Shown here piece by piece: positions 47,689 to 58,627 of a stretch of DNA of 64,000 nt. The stretch is from Rhodanobacter lindaniclasticus (lineage in GTDB: Bacteria > Pseudomonadota > Gammaproteobacteria > Xanthomonadales > Rhodanobacteraceae). The translations under genes were made by a program, and so were the position numbers. Within the stretch, counting starts at the first letter, position 1. Every line of letters begins with the position of its first letter. The notes beneath the pieces were generated by a model. It was not told the origin of the DNA and ran no database searches. It saw only the letters and a list, made by a program, of their open reading frames with translations. Where the stretch lies: the NCBI RefSeq assembly GCF_004799035.1, contig NZ_MWIO01000016.1:37023-101022 (forward strand). Reading direction: 5' to 3'.

Positions 47689-47717
47689 CACGAGCCCCGC
47701 GCGCGGCGGGGCTCGTG
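47689..47717. terminator. Stem-loop between DUF2333 gene and ppa
   Basis: CACGAGCCCCGC (47689-47700), 5-nt loop, GCGGGGCTCGTG (47706-47717): a perfect 12-bp stem without a T-tract on either side. It lies between converging genes and probably marks both 3' ends. Confidence 0.6.
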
Positions 47718-47736
47718 GTTCACACCTGGGCGGGGG

Positions 47737-48282
47737 TCAGGCCTTGGACCCGTGCTCGGCCTTGTAGCGCTGGATGCCGGAGAGGATCTCGGCGCGTGCC
47801 TCTTCGGCACCGACCCAGCCCTCGATCTTCACCCACTTGCCCTTCTCCAGGTCCTTGTAATGCTCGAAGAAGTGGCCGATGCGCTCCAGCCAGTGCGGCG
47901 AGACGCCCTTCATGTCGTTGATGTGCGCGTAGCCGGGGAACACCTTGGGCGAGGGGATCACCACCAGCTTCTCGTCGCCGCCGGCCTCGTCGGTCATCTG
48001 CAGCATGCCGACCGGGTGGCAGCGAATCACCGAGCCGACGGTGAGCGGCAGCGGCAGGATCACCAGCGCGTCCAGCGGGTCGCCGTCGCCGCCCAGGGTG
48101 CCCGGCACGTAGCCGTAGTTGCACGGGTAGCGCATCGGGGTGGACAGGATGCGATCGACGAAGATCGCGCCCGACTCCTTGTCCACCTCGTACTTGACCG
48201 GCTCGGCGTCCTTGGGGATCTCGATGATGACGTTGATTTCGTTTGGCACGTCGCGACCGGCGGCGACAAGATGCAGACCCAT
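47737..48282 (-). CDS. ppa: Inorganic pyrophosphatase, family I
   Basis: 181 residues (E. coli 176). Mg-dependent soluble PPi hydrolase. Active-site segments: EINVIIEIPKDAEPVKYEVD, RYPCNYGYVPGTLGGDGDPLDAL (the DGDPLD signature), GMLQMTDEAGGDEKLVVIP and HFFEHYKDLEKGKWVKIEGW. It removes PPi from biosynthesis; note the membrane pyrophosphatase and the PPi-using phosphofructokinase nearby. Confidence 0.97.
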   Translation of the reverse strand: MGLHLVAAGRDVPNEINVIIEIPKDAEPVKYEVDKESGAIFVDRILSTPMRYPCNYGYVPGTLGGDGDPLDALVILPLPLTVGSVIRCHPVGMLQMTDEAGGDEKLVVIPSPKVFPGYAHINDMKGVSPHWLERIGHFFEHYKDLEKGKWVKIEGWVGAEEARAEILSGIQRYKAEHGSKA

Positions 48283-48352
48283 GGGAATCCTCGAGCGGGG
48301 AAAAACAGTCCGCTAGGATACGCCAAACCCTGCTGCATCGCAGCACCGCGTG

Positions 48353-49207
48353 TCAGCGGCGACCGCCCTGGCGGTAGGGGCGCTCACGCAGCCACTTGGT
48401 GGCGATCCATTTTTCCCCGCAGATCACCGGCAGGCCGGCATGCAGCGAGCTGGGGTCGCCGCCTTCGTAGGCGAAATAGACGGCCGAACCGCGGCGTGCG
48501 GTCACCGTCAGGCCCAGCTCGGGGAAGGCGGTGCCGCCGCCCAGTTCAGGCGTGTTGAGGTAGATCACCACGCTGGCGATGCGCTGGCCACCGGAGCGGG
48601 TGATGGCGTCGTAGCCGGGCAGGGCAGGGTCGAACCAGTCGAAATGTGGCTCGTACTCCTGGCCCGGGCGGTAATGCAGGATCTGCAGCCCTTCGCCGTG
48701 GCTGACCGGCAGGCCGAGCAGGCCGGCCAGACGCTGCTCGATGCGTGCGACCAGCGGCAGTTCGCCGATGGAAAAGAACATGCCCTCGCTGGTGCGGCGC
48801 TGGTCCACCTGCTGCTTGCCATCGTCGTCGACGGTGAGCGCGCGCGCCAGCCGCGGTCGCGCCAGTTCGATCAGTTCGGCGCATTCGGCGTCGTCCAGGA
48901 TGTTTTCCAGCACGCGCAGCGGCGGTTCGTCGACGCTCAGCGACACGCCGATGGCGTGGCCGTCGACGCAGACCGCCGGCGCCTCCGGGTGTCTGGTGCG
49001 CAGGCCGCGCGGTGCGGGCGAAGTGGTGCCGGCGTTGAGCGCGGCCAGCGGCAGCTTCAGCACTTCGGCGACGATACTGCGGCTCTGGCGCGGGTCGTAG
49101 CCGTTGTCCTTCATCAGCTTGAGCACGTCCGGCACGCCGTGGCCGGCCCGTGTGGTGGCGAGGATCCACTCGCGCAATTCATGGCTGATGGCGGTGCGTG
49201 ACGGCAT
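48353..49207 (-). CDS. 2-oxoglutarate/Fe(II) oxygenase, prolyl 4-hydroxylase type
   Basis: 284 residues from MPSRTAISHELREWILATTR. The C-terminal P4Hc double-stranded beta-helix has Fe ligands His and Asp in YEPHFDWFDP (about residue 187), distal His in SSLHAGLPV (about 255) and the 2-oxoglutarate Lys in GEKWIATKWLRERPY. It hydroxylates a prolyl residue of an unknown protein. The N-terminal 80 residues contain a DVLKLMKDNGYDPRQSRSIV helical segment typical of bacterial members. Confidence 0.92.
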   Translation of the reverse strand: MPSRTAISHELREWILATTRAGHGVPDVLKLMKDNGYDPRQSRSIVAEVLKLPLAALNAGTTSPAPRGLRTRHPEAPAVCVDGHAIGVSLSVDEPPLRVLENILDDAECAELIELARPRLARALTVDDDGKQQVDQRRTSEGMFFSIGELPLVARIEQRLAGLLGLPVSHGEGLQILHYRPGQEYEPHFDWFDPALPGYDAITRSGGQRIASVVIYLNTPELGGGTAFPELGLTVTARRGSAVYFAYEGGDPSSLHAGLPVICGEKWIATKWLRERPYRQGGRR

Positions 49208-49291
49208 GGCGGAAAGGCTTGCGATCGGCGTGTCAGCATACTTCAGCGACCACTTTCGCCGCACGCCCGCGCGAGCGTGCGGCGGTCACCG

Positions 49292-51430
49292 CTACTTCAG
49301 CTGATCCCACAGGAAGTCGTAGGCCATCGCGTGCATGTGGGCGGACTGCTGGTTGTCCGCGCCGGCGCCGTGGCCGCCTTCGAGGTTCTCGTAGAACCAC
49401 ACGTCGGGGTGGCCTTGCGCCTGCATCTTCGCGGCCATCTTGCGCGCCTGCACCGGACCCACGCGGTCGTCGCTGGTGGCGGTGTAGAACAGCACCGGCG
49501 GATAGTGGCCGTCTTTTTTCACGTTCTGGTACGGCGAGAAGGTCTTGATGAAGTTCCAATCGGCGGTGTCCGGGTTGCCGTATTCGGCCATCCACGACGC
49601 GCCGGCGGAGAGGTGCGAATAGCGCTTCATGTCCAGCAGCGGCACTTCGCAGGCGATCGCGCCGAACAACTGCGGATACATGGTGAGCATGTTGCCCATC
49701 AGCAGGCCACCGTTGCTGCCGCCTTCGGCGCCCAGGTGCCCGGGCGAGGTGACGCCGCGCTTGATCAAGTCCTGCGCGACGGCGGCGAAATCCTCGTACG
49801 CGCGCGGGCGGTTCGCCTTCAGCGCCGCCTTGTGCCAGCGCGGGCCGTACTCGCCGCCGCCGCGGATGTTGGCTACCACGTAGACGCCGCCGCGATCGAG
49901 CCAGGCGCGGCCGATGCTGCCGCTGTAGTGCGGCAGCAGCGACACTTCGAAGCCGCCGTAGCCGTACAGCAGGGTGCGGTTGGCGCCATCCAGCTTGATG
50001 CCCTTGGGCGCGATCTCGAAATACGGTACGCGGGTGCCGTCCTTCGAGGTCACGAAGTGCTGGCTGACGGTGAACTTCGACGCGTCGAAGAACGCCGGCT
50101 CCTGCTTGATCGTCTCCGCCGGCGTGCTGCCCAGCACGCCGCGTTCGAGCGATGCGGGGGTGAGGAAGCCGGCCACGTCGAGCCAGTACTCGTCGCTGTG
50201 GTCGGGGTCGGTGTCGACCACGCTGACCGTGCTGAGCGCCGGTGCACCCGGCAGCACCTCGGGATGCCAGTCGTCGTCGGCGCCCGCCATCCGCGGCGGA
50301 GTGAGCACTTCCAGCCGACTCTTGACGTCATCCAGCACGTCGAGGATCAGGTGGTTGCGGGTCCAGGCGTAGCTGGACAGCGCGGTGTGCTCGTCGGGCT
50401 TGAACAGCACGGTGAACTCGCGCTTGCCGGCGATGAAGTCGTCGAAGCGGATGGCCAGCAGCGCTCCTGAGGGATAGGTGGCGCCGCCGACTGTCCATGG
50501 TGAGCGCGTCTGCACCAGCAGCCATTCGCGGTGGGCGTTGGCATCGGCGTCGGTGGGCACGTCGAGGCGTGTCAGTTTGCCGCCGTGGCGCAGGAACAGC
50601 TCGCTGTGGAAGAAATCCTTGGCCACCGACACGAAGTCGCGCTCGTAACCCGGCGTGCGGTCGTGGAACGCACTGACCGCGAGGTCGTCGTGCTTGCCCT
50701 CGTGCACGGTCGCGGCGGCCGACAGCGGCGTGCCGCGCTTCCATTCCTTGACGATGCGCGGATAGCTGGAGGCGGTCATCGAACCGGGGCCGAAGTCGGT
50801 GCCCACGTAAATGGTGTCCTCGTCGATCCAGCCGACATCGCTCTTGGCCACCGGCAGCTCGAAGCCGCCCTTCACGAAGGCCTTCTTCGGGATGCTGAAC
50901 TCGCGCACCGCCACCGCGTCGCCGCCGTCGGGCGACAGCGACACCAGGCAGCGCTCGAACGCCGGCTTGAGGCATTGCACGCCCTTGAACACCCAGCGCT
51001 TGCCCTCGGCCTTGTTCAGCGCGTCGATGTCCAGCAGCACCTCCCATTTCGGCTCGGCCTTGCGGTATTCGGCCAGGGTGGTGCGGCGCCAGACGCCGCG
51101 CGGGTGGGTCTTGTCGCGCCAGAAGTTGTACAGCTCGCCGCCCATGCGGTTGACGTAGGGAATGCGTGCATCCGAATCGAGTACCTGCAGGATCGCGTCG
51201 CGCGTCTTGTCGAAGCTGGCGTCGCTGGCGAAGCGCGCCTGCGTGCGCGCGTTCTCCTGTTTCACCCATTCCATCGAGCGGGTGCCGTGGATGTCTTCGA
51301 GCCACAGCCAGGGATCGTCGGTGGCGGCCTGGTCGGCAGGGGTTTTCGCGGTTGGGGTATCGCTGGCGTCGGCAGGATTCATGCCCGCCAGTGTGACGCC
51401 GAGTGCCAGGGTGAGCCAGACCAGTCGCAT
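49292..51430 (-). CDS. Prolyl oligopeptidase family serine peptidase (S9A)
   Basis: 712 residues. A signal peptide (MRLVWLTLALGVTLAGMNPADA) indicates export. A beta-propeller domain from about residue 40 (DDPWLWLEDIHGTRSMEWVK) is followed by the alpha/beta-hydrolase: nucleophile Ser in GAEGGSNGGLLMGN (about 569), Asp in TATSDDRVGPVQARK (about 650) and His in LEGGHGAG (about 686). It cleaves short Pro-containing peptides in the periplasm. Confidence 0.95.
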   Translation of the reverse strand: MRLVWLTLALGVTLAGMNPADASDTPTAKTPADQAATDDPWLWLEDIHGTRSMEWVKQENARTQARFASDASFDKTRDAILQVLDSDARIPYVNRMGGELYNFWRDKTHPRGVWRRTTLAEYRKAEPKWEVLLDIDALNKAEGKRWVFKGVQCLKPAFERCLVSLSPDGGDAVAVREFSIPKKAFVKGGFELPVAKSDVGWIDEDTIYVGTDFGPGSMTASSYPRIVKEWKRGTPLSAAATVHEGKHDDLAVSAFHDRTPGYERDFVSVAKDFFHSELFLRHGGKLTRLDVPTDADANAHREWLLVQTRSPWTVGGATYPSGALLAIRFDDFIAGKREFTVLFKPDEHTALSSYAWTRNHLILDVLDDVKSRLEVLTPPRMAGADDDWHPEVLPGAPALSTVSVVDTDPDHSDEYWLDVAGFLTPASLERGVLGSTPAETIKQEPAFFDASKFTVSQHFVTSKDGTRVPYFEIAPKGIKLDGANRTLLYGYGGFEVSLLPHYSGSIGRAWLDRGGVYVVANIRGGGEYGPRWHKAALKANRPRAYEDFAAVAQDLIKRGVTSPGHLGAEGGSNGGLLMGNMLTMYPQLFGAIACEVPLLDMKRYSHLSAGASWMAEYGNPDTADWNFIKTFSPYQNVKKDGHYPPVLFYTATSDDRVGPVQARKMAAKMQAQGHPDVWFYENLEGGHGAGADNQQSAHMHAMAYDFLWDQLK

Positions 51431-51520
51431 GAGGTTTCTCCTTTGGGGGCGAGCGCGGAATTGCCGGCGATCGAGCGGATCCCATGCGGCCGCTGGCCGT
51501 CGGGCGCCGGTGGCGGCGAA

Positions 51521-51548
51521 CGAAAATCCCGCCGCAGCGGGATTTTCG
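51521..51548 (-). terminator. hppA terminator
   Basis: CGAAAATCCCGC (51521-51532), loop CGCA, GCGGGATTTTCG (51537-51548): a 12-bp perfect stem 24 bp after the hppA stop. Confidence 0.85.
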
Positions 51549-51572
51549 TCGAGCCGGATGGGATGGCTTCGG

Positions 51573-53645
<2,073 letters not shown>

Positions 53646-53750
53646 CGGAGCCTCCCCATGGGTTGTAAGTGGCCGTCCGGAACGGGCGGTCCCGGGGAGT
53701 ATAGGCAGAGGCGGCGGTGCAGGCCGTTGTGCGGCGCAGCGCCGCGTGCA

Positions 53751-53783
53751 AAAAGAAGAGGCCATGCACGTGTGCATGGCCTC
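53751..53783 (-). terminator. Terminator of the RcnB-like gene
   Basis: GAGGCCATGCAC (53758-53769), loop GT, GTGCATGGCCTC (53772-53783): a 12-bp perfect stem; minus-strand reading ends TTCTTTTT. Confidence 0.88.
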
Positions 53784-53806
53784 GGGTCGTCCGGATCGGT
53801 AACGGC

Positions 53807-54244
53807 TTATTGCAGCGCGATGTCCAGGATGATGCCGGTGGCGATCGCGACCAGCAGGTAGTCGTTGTCCGCGCGCACCCAGTGATAGCCGCGCGGTGGC
53901 GGACGCAGGCGGTAATGGCCGTAATCGCGCACGACGTAGGTCGGGCCGTAGTAGCGGCGGCCGCGCTCCCAGCGATGGTGGCGCACCGGGTAATAGCGTG
54001 GGCCGGCGTAGCGGTAATCGCGGTGGTCGTAGCCGTAGCGGCGGTCGTCATGCCGGCGCCAGTCGCCGTTCCGGCGATCGTCGTGCCAACGGCGGCCGTC
54101 ATGGCGGCGATCGTGGCCACGGTCGTGACCCCGGTCGTGGCCGTATCGGCCGTGGTCGCCCGGACCGGGGCCGGGGGCGGCCAGCGCGATGCTGCCGGTG
54201 CCGAGCAGGGCGAGGGCGATGAGCAGGCGGTGGATGAGTTTCAT
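53807..54244 (-). CDS. RcnB family periplasmic protein
   Basis: 145 residues. A signal peptide ([22 protein letters not shown]) leads to a long His/Arg/Asp/Tyr-rich segment (repeats of DRGHDR and [15 protein letters not shown]). The RcnB-type C-terminus is [20 protein letters not shown], then [21 protein letters not shown]. coli RcnB helps nickel/cobalt homeostasis; the His-rich region could bind metal here, which is inference. Strong terminator downstream. Confidence 0.88.
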   Translation of the reverse strand: MKLIHRLLIALALLGTGSIALAAPGPGPGDHGRYGHDRGHDRGHDRRHDGRRWHDDRRNGDWRRHDDRRYGYDHRDYRYAGPRYYPVRHHRWERGRRYYGPTYVVRDYGHYRLRPPPRGYHWVRADNDYLLVAIATGIILDIALQ

Positions 54245-54401
54245 CTCAAGTCTCCTCCCGTGGAGGGTCGTGGCCGCAGCAGCACGGCGATCGACCCGGG
54301 CAGGATGGAGCGTAGGAAGCTGCGGCTGAACGCAAGCCTAGACGGGCGTTCCGGTTTTCAGGTGGCGCTCAGCACGGCGAAACCCGTCACGGGCGCGGAA
54401 T

Positions 54402-55679
54402 TCAGCGCCCGAAGGCCATCAGCTTCTTCGTCACCGCCGTGTTCTTCAGCCGCACGTAGCGCGGCAGGCCGTCCTTGCCGTACGGCAGCGGCGCCTCGCC
54501 GCGGATCAGCGGGGCGAGGTAGCGGCGCGCAGCGGCGGTGATGCCGAAGCCGTCGCGGCTGATGAAGTTCTTCGGCATCTTCTTCTCGCGGTTGGCGATC
54601 TTCGCCAGCGGCGCCGGTTCGATCTTCCAGCGGTACGGCGCGTCGGCGGTGCGCACGATCACCGGCATCACCGCGTTCATCCCGGCCAGCGCGTAGTCGA
54701 CCGCGGCCTTGCCCACGGCGTACGCCTGTTCGGCGTCGACCTGCGAGGCGGCATGTCGCGCCGAGCGCTGCAGGTAGTCGGGCAGCGCCCAGTGATACTT
54801 GTAGCCGAGCTTTGCCTTCACCAGCGCGGCCAGCACCGGCGCCACGCCGCCGAGCTGGCTGTGGCCGAACGCGTCGCGCGTGCCGGCTTCGGCGAGGAAC
54901 TGGCCGGCGGCGTTGCGCACGCCTTCGGAGGCGACCACGGTGCACCAGCCGACGCGCTCGACGGTGGCTTTCACCTTGGCCAGGAACGCCGCCTCGTCGA
55001 ATGCGTTCTCGGGGAACAGGATGAGGTGCGGCGGCGCGTCGGCGCCTTCGCCGGCCAGTCCGGCGGCAGCGGCGATCCAGCCGGCGTGGCGGCCCATCAC
55101 TTCGAGGATGAACACCTTGGTCGAGGTGTCGGCCATCGAGGCCACGTCGAGGCTGGCCTCCAGCGTGGAGATCGCGGTGTACTTCGCCACCGAGCCGAAG
55201 CCGGGGCAGCAGTCGGTGACGGCGAGGTCGTTGTCCACCGTCTTCGGCACGCCGATGCAGCGGATGTCGTAGCCCAGTGCCTTGCCGATCTGCGAGAGCT
55301 TCAGCGCGGTGTCGGCCGAGTCGTTGCCGCCGTTGTAGAGGAACCAGCGGATGTCGTGGGCGCGGAACACCTCGATCAGCCGCTCGTATTCGGCGCGGTT
55401 GTCCTGCAGCGACTTCAGCTTGTAGCGGCACGAGCCGAATGCGCCGCCGGGGGTGTGGCGCAGCGCGGCGATCGCGGCGGCCGATTCCTTCGAGGTGTCG
55501 ATCAGTTCCTCGCGCAGCGCGCCGAGGATGCCGTTGCGCGCGGCGTACACCTTCACGCCCTTGCCGCGGGCGGCCTCGATCACGCCGGCGGCGGTGGCGT
55601 TGATCACGGCGGTGACGCCGCCGGACTGGGCGTACAGCAGGTTGCCGGTGGCGGCGGGGGAACGGCGGCTCGGGCTCAT
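54402..55679 (-). CDS. PPi-dependent 6-phosphofructokinase
   Basis: 425 residues, start MSPSRRSPAATGNLLYAQSG with GAGG five bases upstream. It phosphorylates fructose-6-phosphate reversibly with PPi. PfkA-fold motifs: GGVTAVINATAAGVIEAARG, LYNGGNDSADTALKL and GVPKTVDNDL. Lys in PKTVDND replaces the Gly of ATP-type PGTIDND and marks PPi use; EVMGRHAGWIAAAAGLA binds F6P. With ppa and hppA nearby it places PPi at the centre of sugar metabolism. It is divergent from adk. Confidence 0.93.
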   Translation of the reverse strand: MSPSRRSPAATGNLLYAQSGGVTAVINATAAGVIEAARGKGVKVYAARNGILGALREELIDTSKESAAAIAALRHTPGGAFGSCRYKLKSLQDNRAEYERLIEVFRAHDIRWFLYNGGNDSADTALKLSQIGKALGYDIRCIGVPKTVDNDLAVTDCCPGFGSVAKYTAISTLEASLDVASMADTSTKVFILEVMGRHAGWIAAAAGLAGEGADAPPHLILFPENAFDEAAFLAKVKATVERVGWCTVVASEGVRNAAGQFLAEAGTRDAFGHSQLGGVAPVLAALVKAKLGYKYHWALPDYLQRSARHAASQVDAEQAYAVGKAAVDYALAGMNAVMPVIVRTADAPYRWKIEPAPLAKIANREKKMPKNFISRDGFGITAAARRYLAPLIRGEAPLPYGKDGLPRYVRLKNTAVTKKLMAFGR

Positions 55680-55772
55680 GGGATCCTCGATCGGGCAGTG
55701 GTAGCGTGGCGGCGGTGTCGGCAAATCTTTTTCTGCAACAATCACTTGGCCGGGTGCGACGAAGGTCGCTGT

Positions 55773-55801
55773 TTGACGGCACCCGGTGCAGCGGCTAATT
55801 T
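55773..55801 (+). promoter_or_regulatory. Sigma70 promoter of adk
   Basis: TTGACG (55773-55778) and TAATTT (55796-55801) with a 17-bp spacer, about 70 bp ahead of the adk start. Confidence 0.7.
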
Positions 55802-55868
55802 GACGGCAATTTCGTGCATCGGGCGGGTTGCTGCAGCGTGCGGCGGCCCGCCGAACTCGTGGAGCATT

Positions 55869-56453
55869 ATGCGACTCGTCCTACTTGGTGCGCCCGGTTC
55901 GGGCAAAGGTACGCAGGCGGCCCGGCTGAAGACGGCGCTGGGCGTTCCGCATATCTCGACCGGCGACATGCTGCGCGCTGCCGTCGCCGCCGGCACCGCG
56001 ATGGGGCTCAAGGCCAAGGCGGTGATGGACGCCGGCCAGCTGGTCTCCGACGACATCCTGCTCGGCATGCTGGAAGAGCGCCTGGCCCAGGCCGACGCGA
56101 AGGCCGGCTTCATCCTCGACGGCTACCCGCGCAACCTGGCCCAGGCCGACGCGCTCGACCACCTGCTGGCCAAGCTGGGCCAGCCGCTGGACGCGGTGGT
56201 GAAGCTGGAGGTGCCGAACCAGGCGATCATCGGCCGCTGCGAAATCCGCTACAAGGCCGAAGGCCGCGCCGACGACAACCCGGATACCGTGCGCAAGCGC
56301 CTGGCCATCTACGCCGAGCAGACCGCGCCGGTGGCGGACTTCTACGCCGGCCGCGGCAAGCTGCAGGTGGTGGACGGCGTCGGCGAACTGGCCGAGGTCA
56401 CCGCGCGGATCGAACGCGCGCTGCGGAACGAAGCCGCCACCGCGAACGGCTGA
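55869..56453 (+). CDS. adk: Adenylate kinase
   Basis: 194 residues, the short form: the LID region (RCEIRYKAEGRADDNPDTVR) lacks the Cys-type zinc insert of long adenylate kinases. P-loop GAPGSGKGTQ at residues 7-16; HISTGDMLRAAVAAGTAMG and FILDGYPRNLAQADALD are the NMP-binding and catalytic segments. GGAG precedes the ATG. Interconverts ATP, AMP and ADP. mpl follows 36 bp downstream. Confidence 0.97.
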   Translation: MRLVLLGAPGSGKGTQAARLKTALGVPHISTGDMLRAAVAAGTAMGLKAKAVMDAGQLVSDDILLGMLEERLAQADAKAGFILDGYPRNLAQADALDHLLAKLGQPLDAVVKLEVPNQAIIGRCEIRYKAEGRADDNPDTVRKRLAIYAEQTAPVADFYAGRGKLQVVDGVGELAEVTARIERALRNEAATANG

Positions 56454-56489
56454 GTCCGCTTCCCGCGCCCGGAGAGGGAAGCGCCCGCC

Positions 56490-57935
56490 ATGCGTCTGCA
56501 CATCCTCGGCATCTGCGGCACCTTCATGGGCGGCGTCGCCGCGCTCGCGCGCGAGCTGGGCCACGCGGTCGAAGGTTCCGACGCGAACGTCTACCCGCCG
56601 ATGAGCACCCAGCTGGAGGCGCTCGGCATCGGCCTGATGAGCGGCTACGCCGCCGAACACCTGCAACCGGCCCCCGATCTGGTGGTGGTCGGCAACGCGA
56701 TGAGTCGCGGCAATCCGGCCGTCGAGTACATGCTCGACGCACGCCTGCGCTACATCTCCGGGCCGCAGTGGCTGGGCGAGACGGTGCTGGCCGGGCGCGA
56801 CGTGCTGGCGGTGGCCGGCACCCACGGCAAGACCACCACCACCAGCCTGCTGGCGCATCTGCTGGGGAGTGCGGGGATGGCGCCCGGCTTTCTGGTCGGC
56901 GGCGTGCCGGGGAATTTCGGCGTGTCGGCGCGGCTGGGGGGCAAGCAGGCATACGCGAGCCCCGAACCCTCATCCGGCGCTGCGCGCCACCTTCTCCCGA
57001 GGGGAGAAGGGAGTGTTGTGCCGCCTGCGGCGGCGCCTTTCGTGATCGAAGCGGACGAATACGACACCGCCTTCTTCGACAAGCGCTCGAAGTTCGTGCA
57101 CTACCGCCCGCGCATCGCGATCCTCAACAACCTCGAGTACGACCACGCGGACATCTTCCCCGATGTGGCCGCGATCCAGCGCCAGTTCCATCACCTGGTG
57201 CGCACCGTGCCGGGCAACGGCCGGCTGATCGTCAACGCGCATGACGAGCGCCTCGCCGAAGTGCTGGCGATGGGCTGCTGGACGCCGGTGGAGACTTTCG
57301 GCATTGGCCGCGGCGACTGGCAGGCCACGCTGATCGAGGCGGACGGCTCGGCGTTTGCCGTGCAGCGCGCCGGCGAGCGGCTCGGCGAGGTGCGCTGGTC
57401 GCTGCTGGGCAACCACAGCGTGATGAACGCGCTGGCCGCGCTCGCCGCGGCGACCGCCGCCGGCGCCGATCCGCGTGCGCTGCTGCCGGCGTTCACCAGC
57501 TTCGAGAGCGTCAAGCGGCGGATGGAGCTGGTCGGCGAAGTGAACGGCGTGCGCGTCTACGACGATTTCGCCCACCACCCCACCGCGATCGCCACCACCC
57601 TGGCCGGGCTGCGCGCGAAGGTGAGTGGCGCGCGCATCCTGGTGGCGCTGGAGCCGCGCTCCAATTCGATGCGCCAGGGCGCGCACGCCGCGGCGCTGGC
57701 GCCGTCGCTGGTCGACGCCGATCGCGTGTTGTTCCTGCAGCGCGCCGAACTGCCCTGGGACGCCGGTGCGGTGATCTCCGCGCTCGACGGTCACGGCACC
57801 GCAGTGCCGACCGTCGACGCACTGATGGCCGAGTTGCACCGGCAGGTGCGCCCCGGTGACCAGGTGGTGTTCATGTCCAACGGCGGTTTCGAGGCTGCGC
57901 CGCGGCGCTTCGTCGAGCGCCTGCGCGGAGCCTGA
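56490..57935 (+). CDS. mpl: UDP-MurNAc : tripeptide ligase (murein recycling)
   Basis: 481 residues (E. coli 457). It joins recycled L-Ala-gamma-D-Glu-mDAP to UDP-MurNAc. Mur-ligase signatures: HILGICGTFMGGVAALAREL, VAGTHGKTTTTSLLAHLLGS (ATP loop, about 108), FVIEADEYDTAFFDKRSKF, ILNNLEYDHADIFPD and VYDDFAHHPTAIATTLAGLR. About 30 residues between GGKQAY and PFVIEADEYD are extra and encoded by a palindromic repeat (separate entry). GGAGAGG lies upstream of the ATG. Confidence 0.96.
   Translation: MRLHILGICGTFMGGVAALARELGHAVEGSDANVYPPMSTQLEALGIGLMSGYAAEHLQPAPDLVVVGNAMSRGNPAVEYMLDARLRYISGPQWLGETVLAGRDVLAVAGTHGKTTTTSLLAHLLGSAGMAPGFLVGGVPGNFGVSARLGGKQAYASPEPSSGAARHLLPRGEGSVVPPAAAPFVIEADEYDTAFFDKRSKFVHYRPRIAILNNLEYDHADIFPDVAAIQRQFHHLVRTVPGNGRLIVNAHDERLAEVLAMGCWTPVETFGIGRGDWQATLIEADGSAFAVQRAGERLGEVRWSLLGNHSVMNALAALAAATAAGADPRALLPAFTSFESVKRRMELVGEVNGVRVYDDFAHHPTAIATTLAGLRAKVSGARILVALEPRSNSMRQGAHAAALAPSLVDADRVLFLQRAELPWDAGAVISALDGHGTAVPTVDALMAELHRQVRPGDQVVFMSNGGFEAAPRRFVERLRGA
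56955..57035 (+). repeat. Palindromic element inserted in frame in mpl
   Basis: A perfect 9-bp inverted repeat CCTTCTCCC-GAG-GGGAGAAGG (56990-57010) is preceded by CATCCGGCGCTGCGCGCCA. This is the shape of a common intergenic repeat of xanthomonad-type genomes. In the mpl frame it encodes ASPEPSSGAARHLLPRGEG, inserted between beta-strands just before the FVIEADEYDTA motif. The reading frame is preserved. Confidence 0.8.
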
Positions 57936-57980
57936 CGCCGCGCGCAGACCGTCGTGGTCGGCACTGGGTACACTCGGCCG

Positions 57981-58583
57981 ATGGCCGTCAAATCCGCGCT
58001 GCTCGACATCCCGCTGTTCCCGCTCTCCTCGGTGCTGTTTCCAGGCGGGCGGCTGCACCTGCGCATCTTCGAGCCGCGTTACCTGGACCTGGTGCGCGAG
58101 TGCTGCCGCGACGGCAGCCCGTTCGGCGTGTGCCTGATCCTGGCTGGACGCGAGAGCGGCGAGCCGGCCGTGCCGGCGGCGATCGGTACGTTGGCGCGCA
58201 TCAGCGATTTCCAGCGCGACGAAGACGGCCTGCTCGGCATCGTCGCCGAAGGTGGCGCGCGCTTTCGGGTGTCGCGCAGCCGTGCGCGCGCCGACGGCCA
58301 GTTGCGCGGCAACGCCGAGCGCTGGCCCGGCGAACCGACGCAGGAGGTGCCGGTGGAGTTCGCCCTGCTGCAGAGCATCCTCGAACGGCTGATCGAGACG
58401 ATGGCGCCGCATTGGCGGCACGCCGCGCGCAGCGACTACGAAGACGCCAGCTGGCTGGGCTTCCGCCTGGCCGAACTGCTGCCGCTGGACACCGGCGAAC
58501 AACAGCGCATGCTGGAACTGACCGATCCGCTGCAGCGCCTGGCCGAGCTGCGCGACATCCTGCCGCGTTTCCAGAAGGCGTGA
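57981..58583 (+). CDS. LON substrate-binding-domain protein
   Basis: 200 residues. A stand-alone Lon N-terminal domain: IPLFPLSSVLFPGGRLHLRI then FEPRYLDLVRECCRDGSPFG, without protease or ATPase domains. Bacterial homologues (COG2802) have no settled function. It precedes the SDR-aminotransferase-gloA operon by 44 bp and may share its transcript. Confidence 0.9.
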   Translation: MAVKSALLDIPLFPLSSVLFPGGRLHLRIFEPRYLDLVRECCRDGSPFGVCLILAGRESGEPAVPAAIGTLARISDFQRDEDGLLGIVAEGGARFRVSRSRARADGQLRGNAERWPGEPTQEVPVEFALLQSILERLIETMAPHWRHAARSDYEDASWLGFRLAELLPLDTGEQQRMLELTDPLQRLAELRDILPRFQKA

Positions 58584-58627
58584 GCGGCCCGGCTACACTG
58601 GACGTTCATCCTACGGAGTCGATTCGC

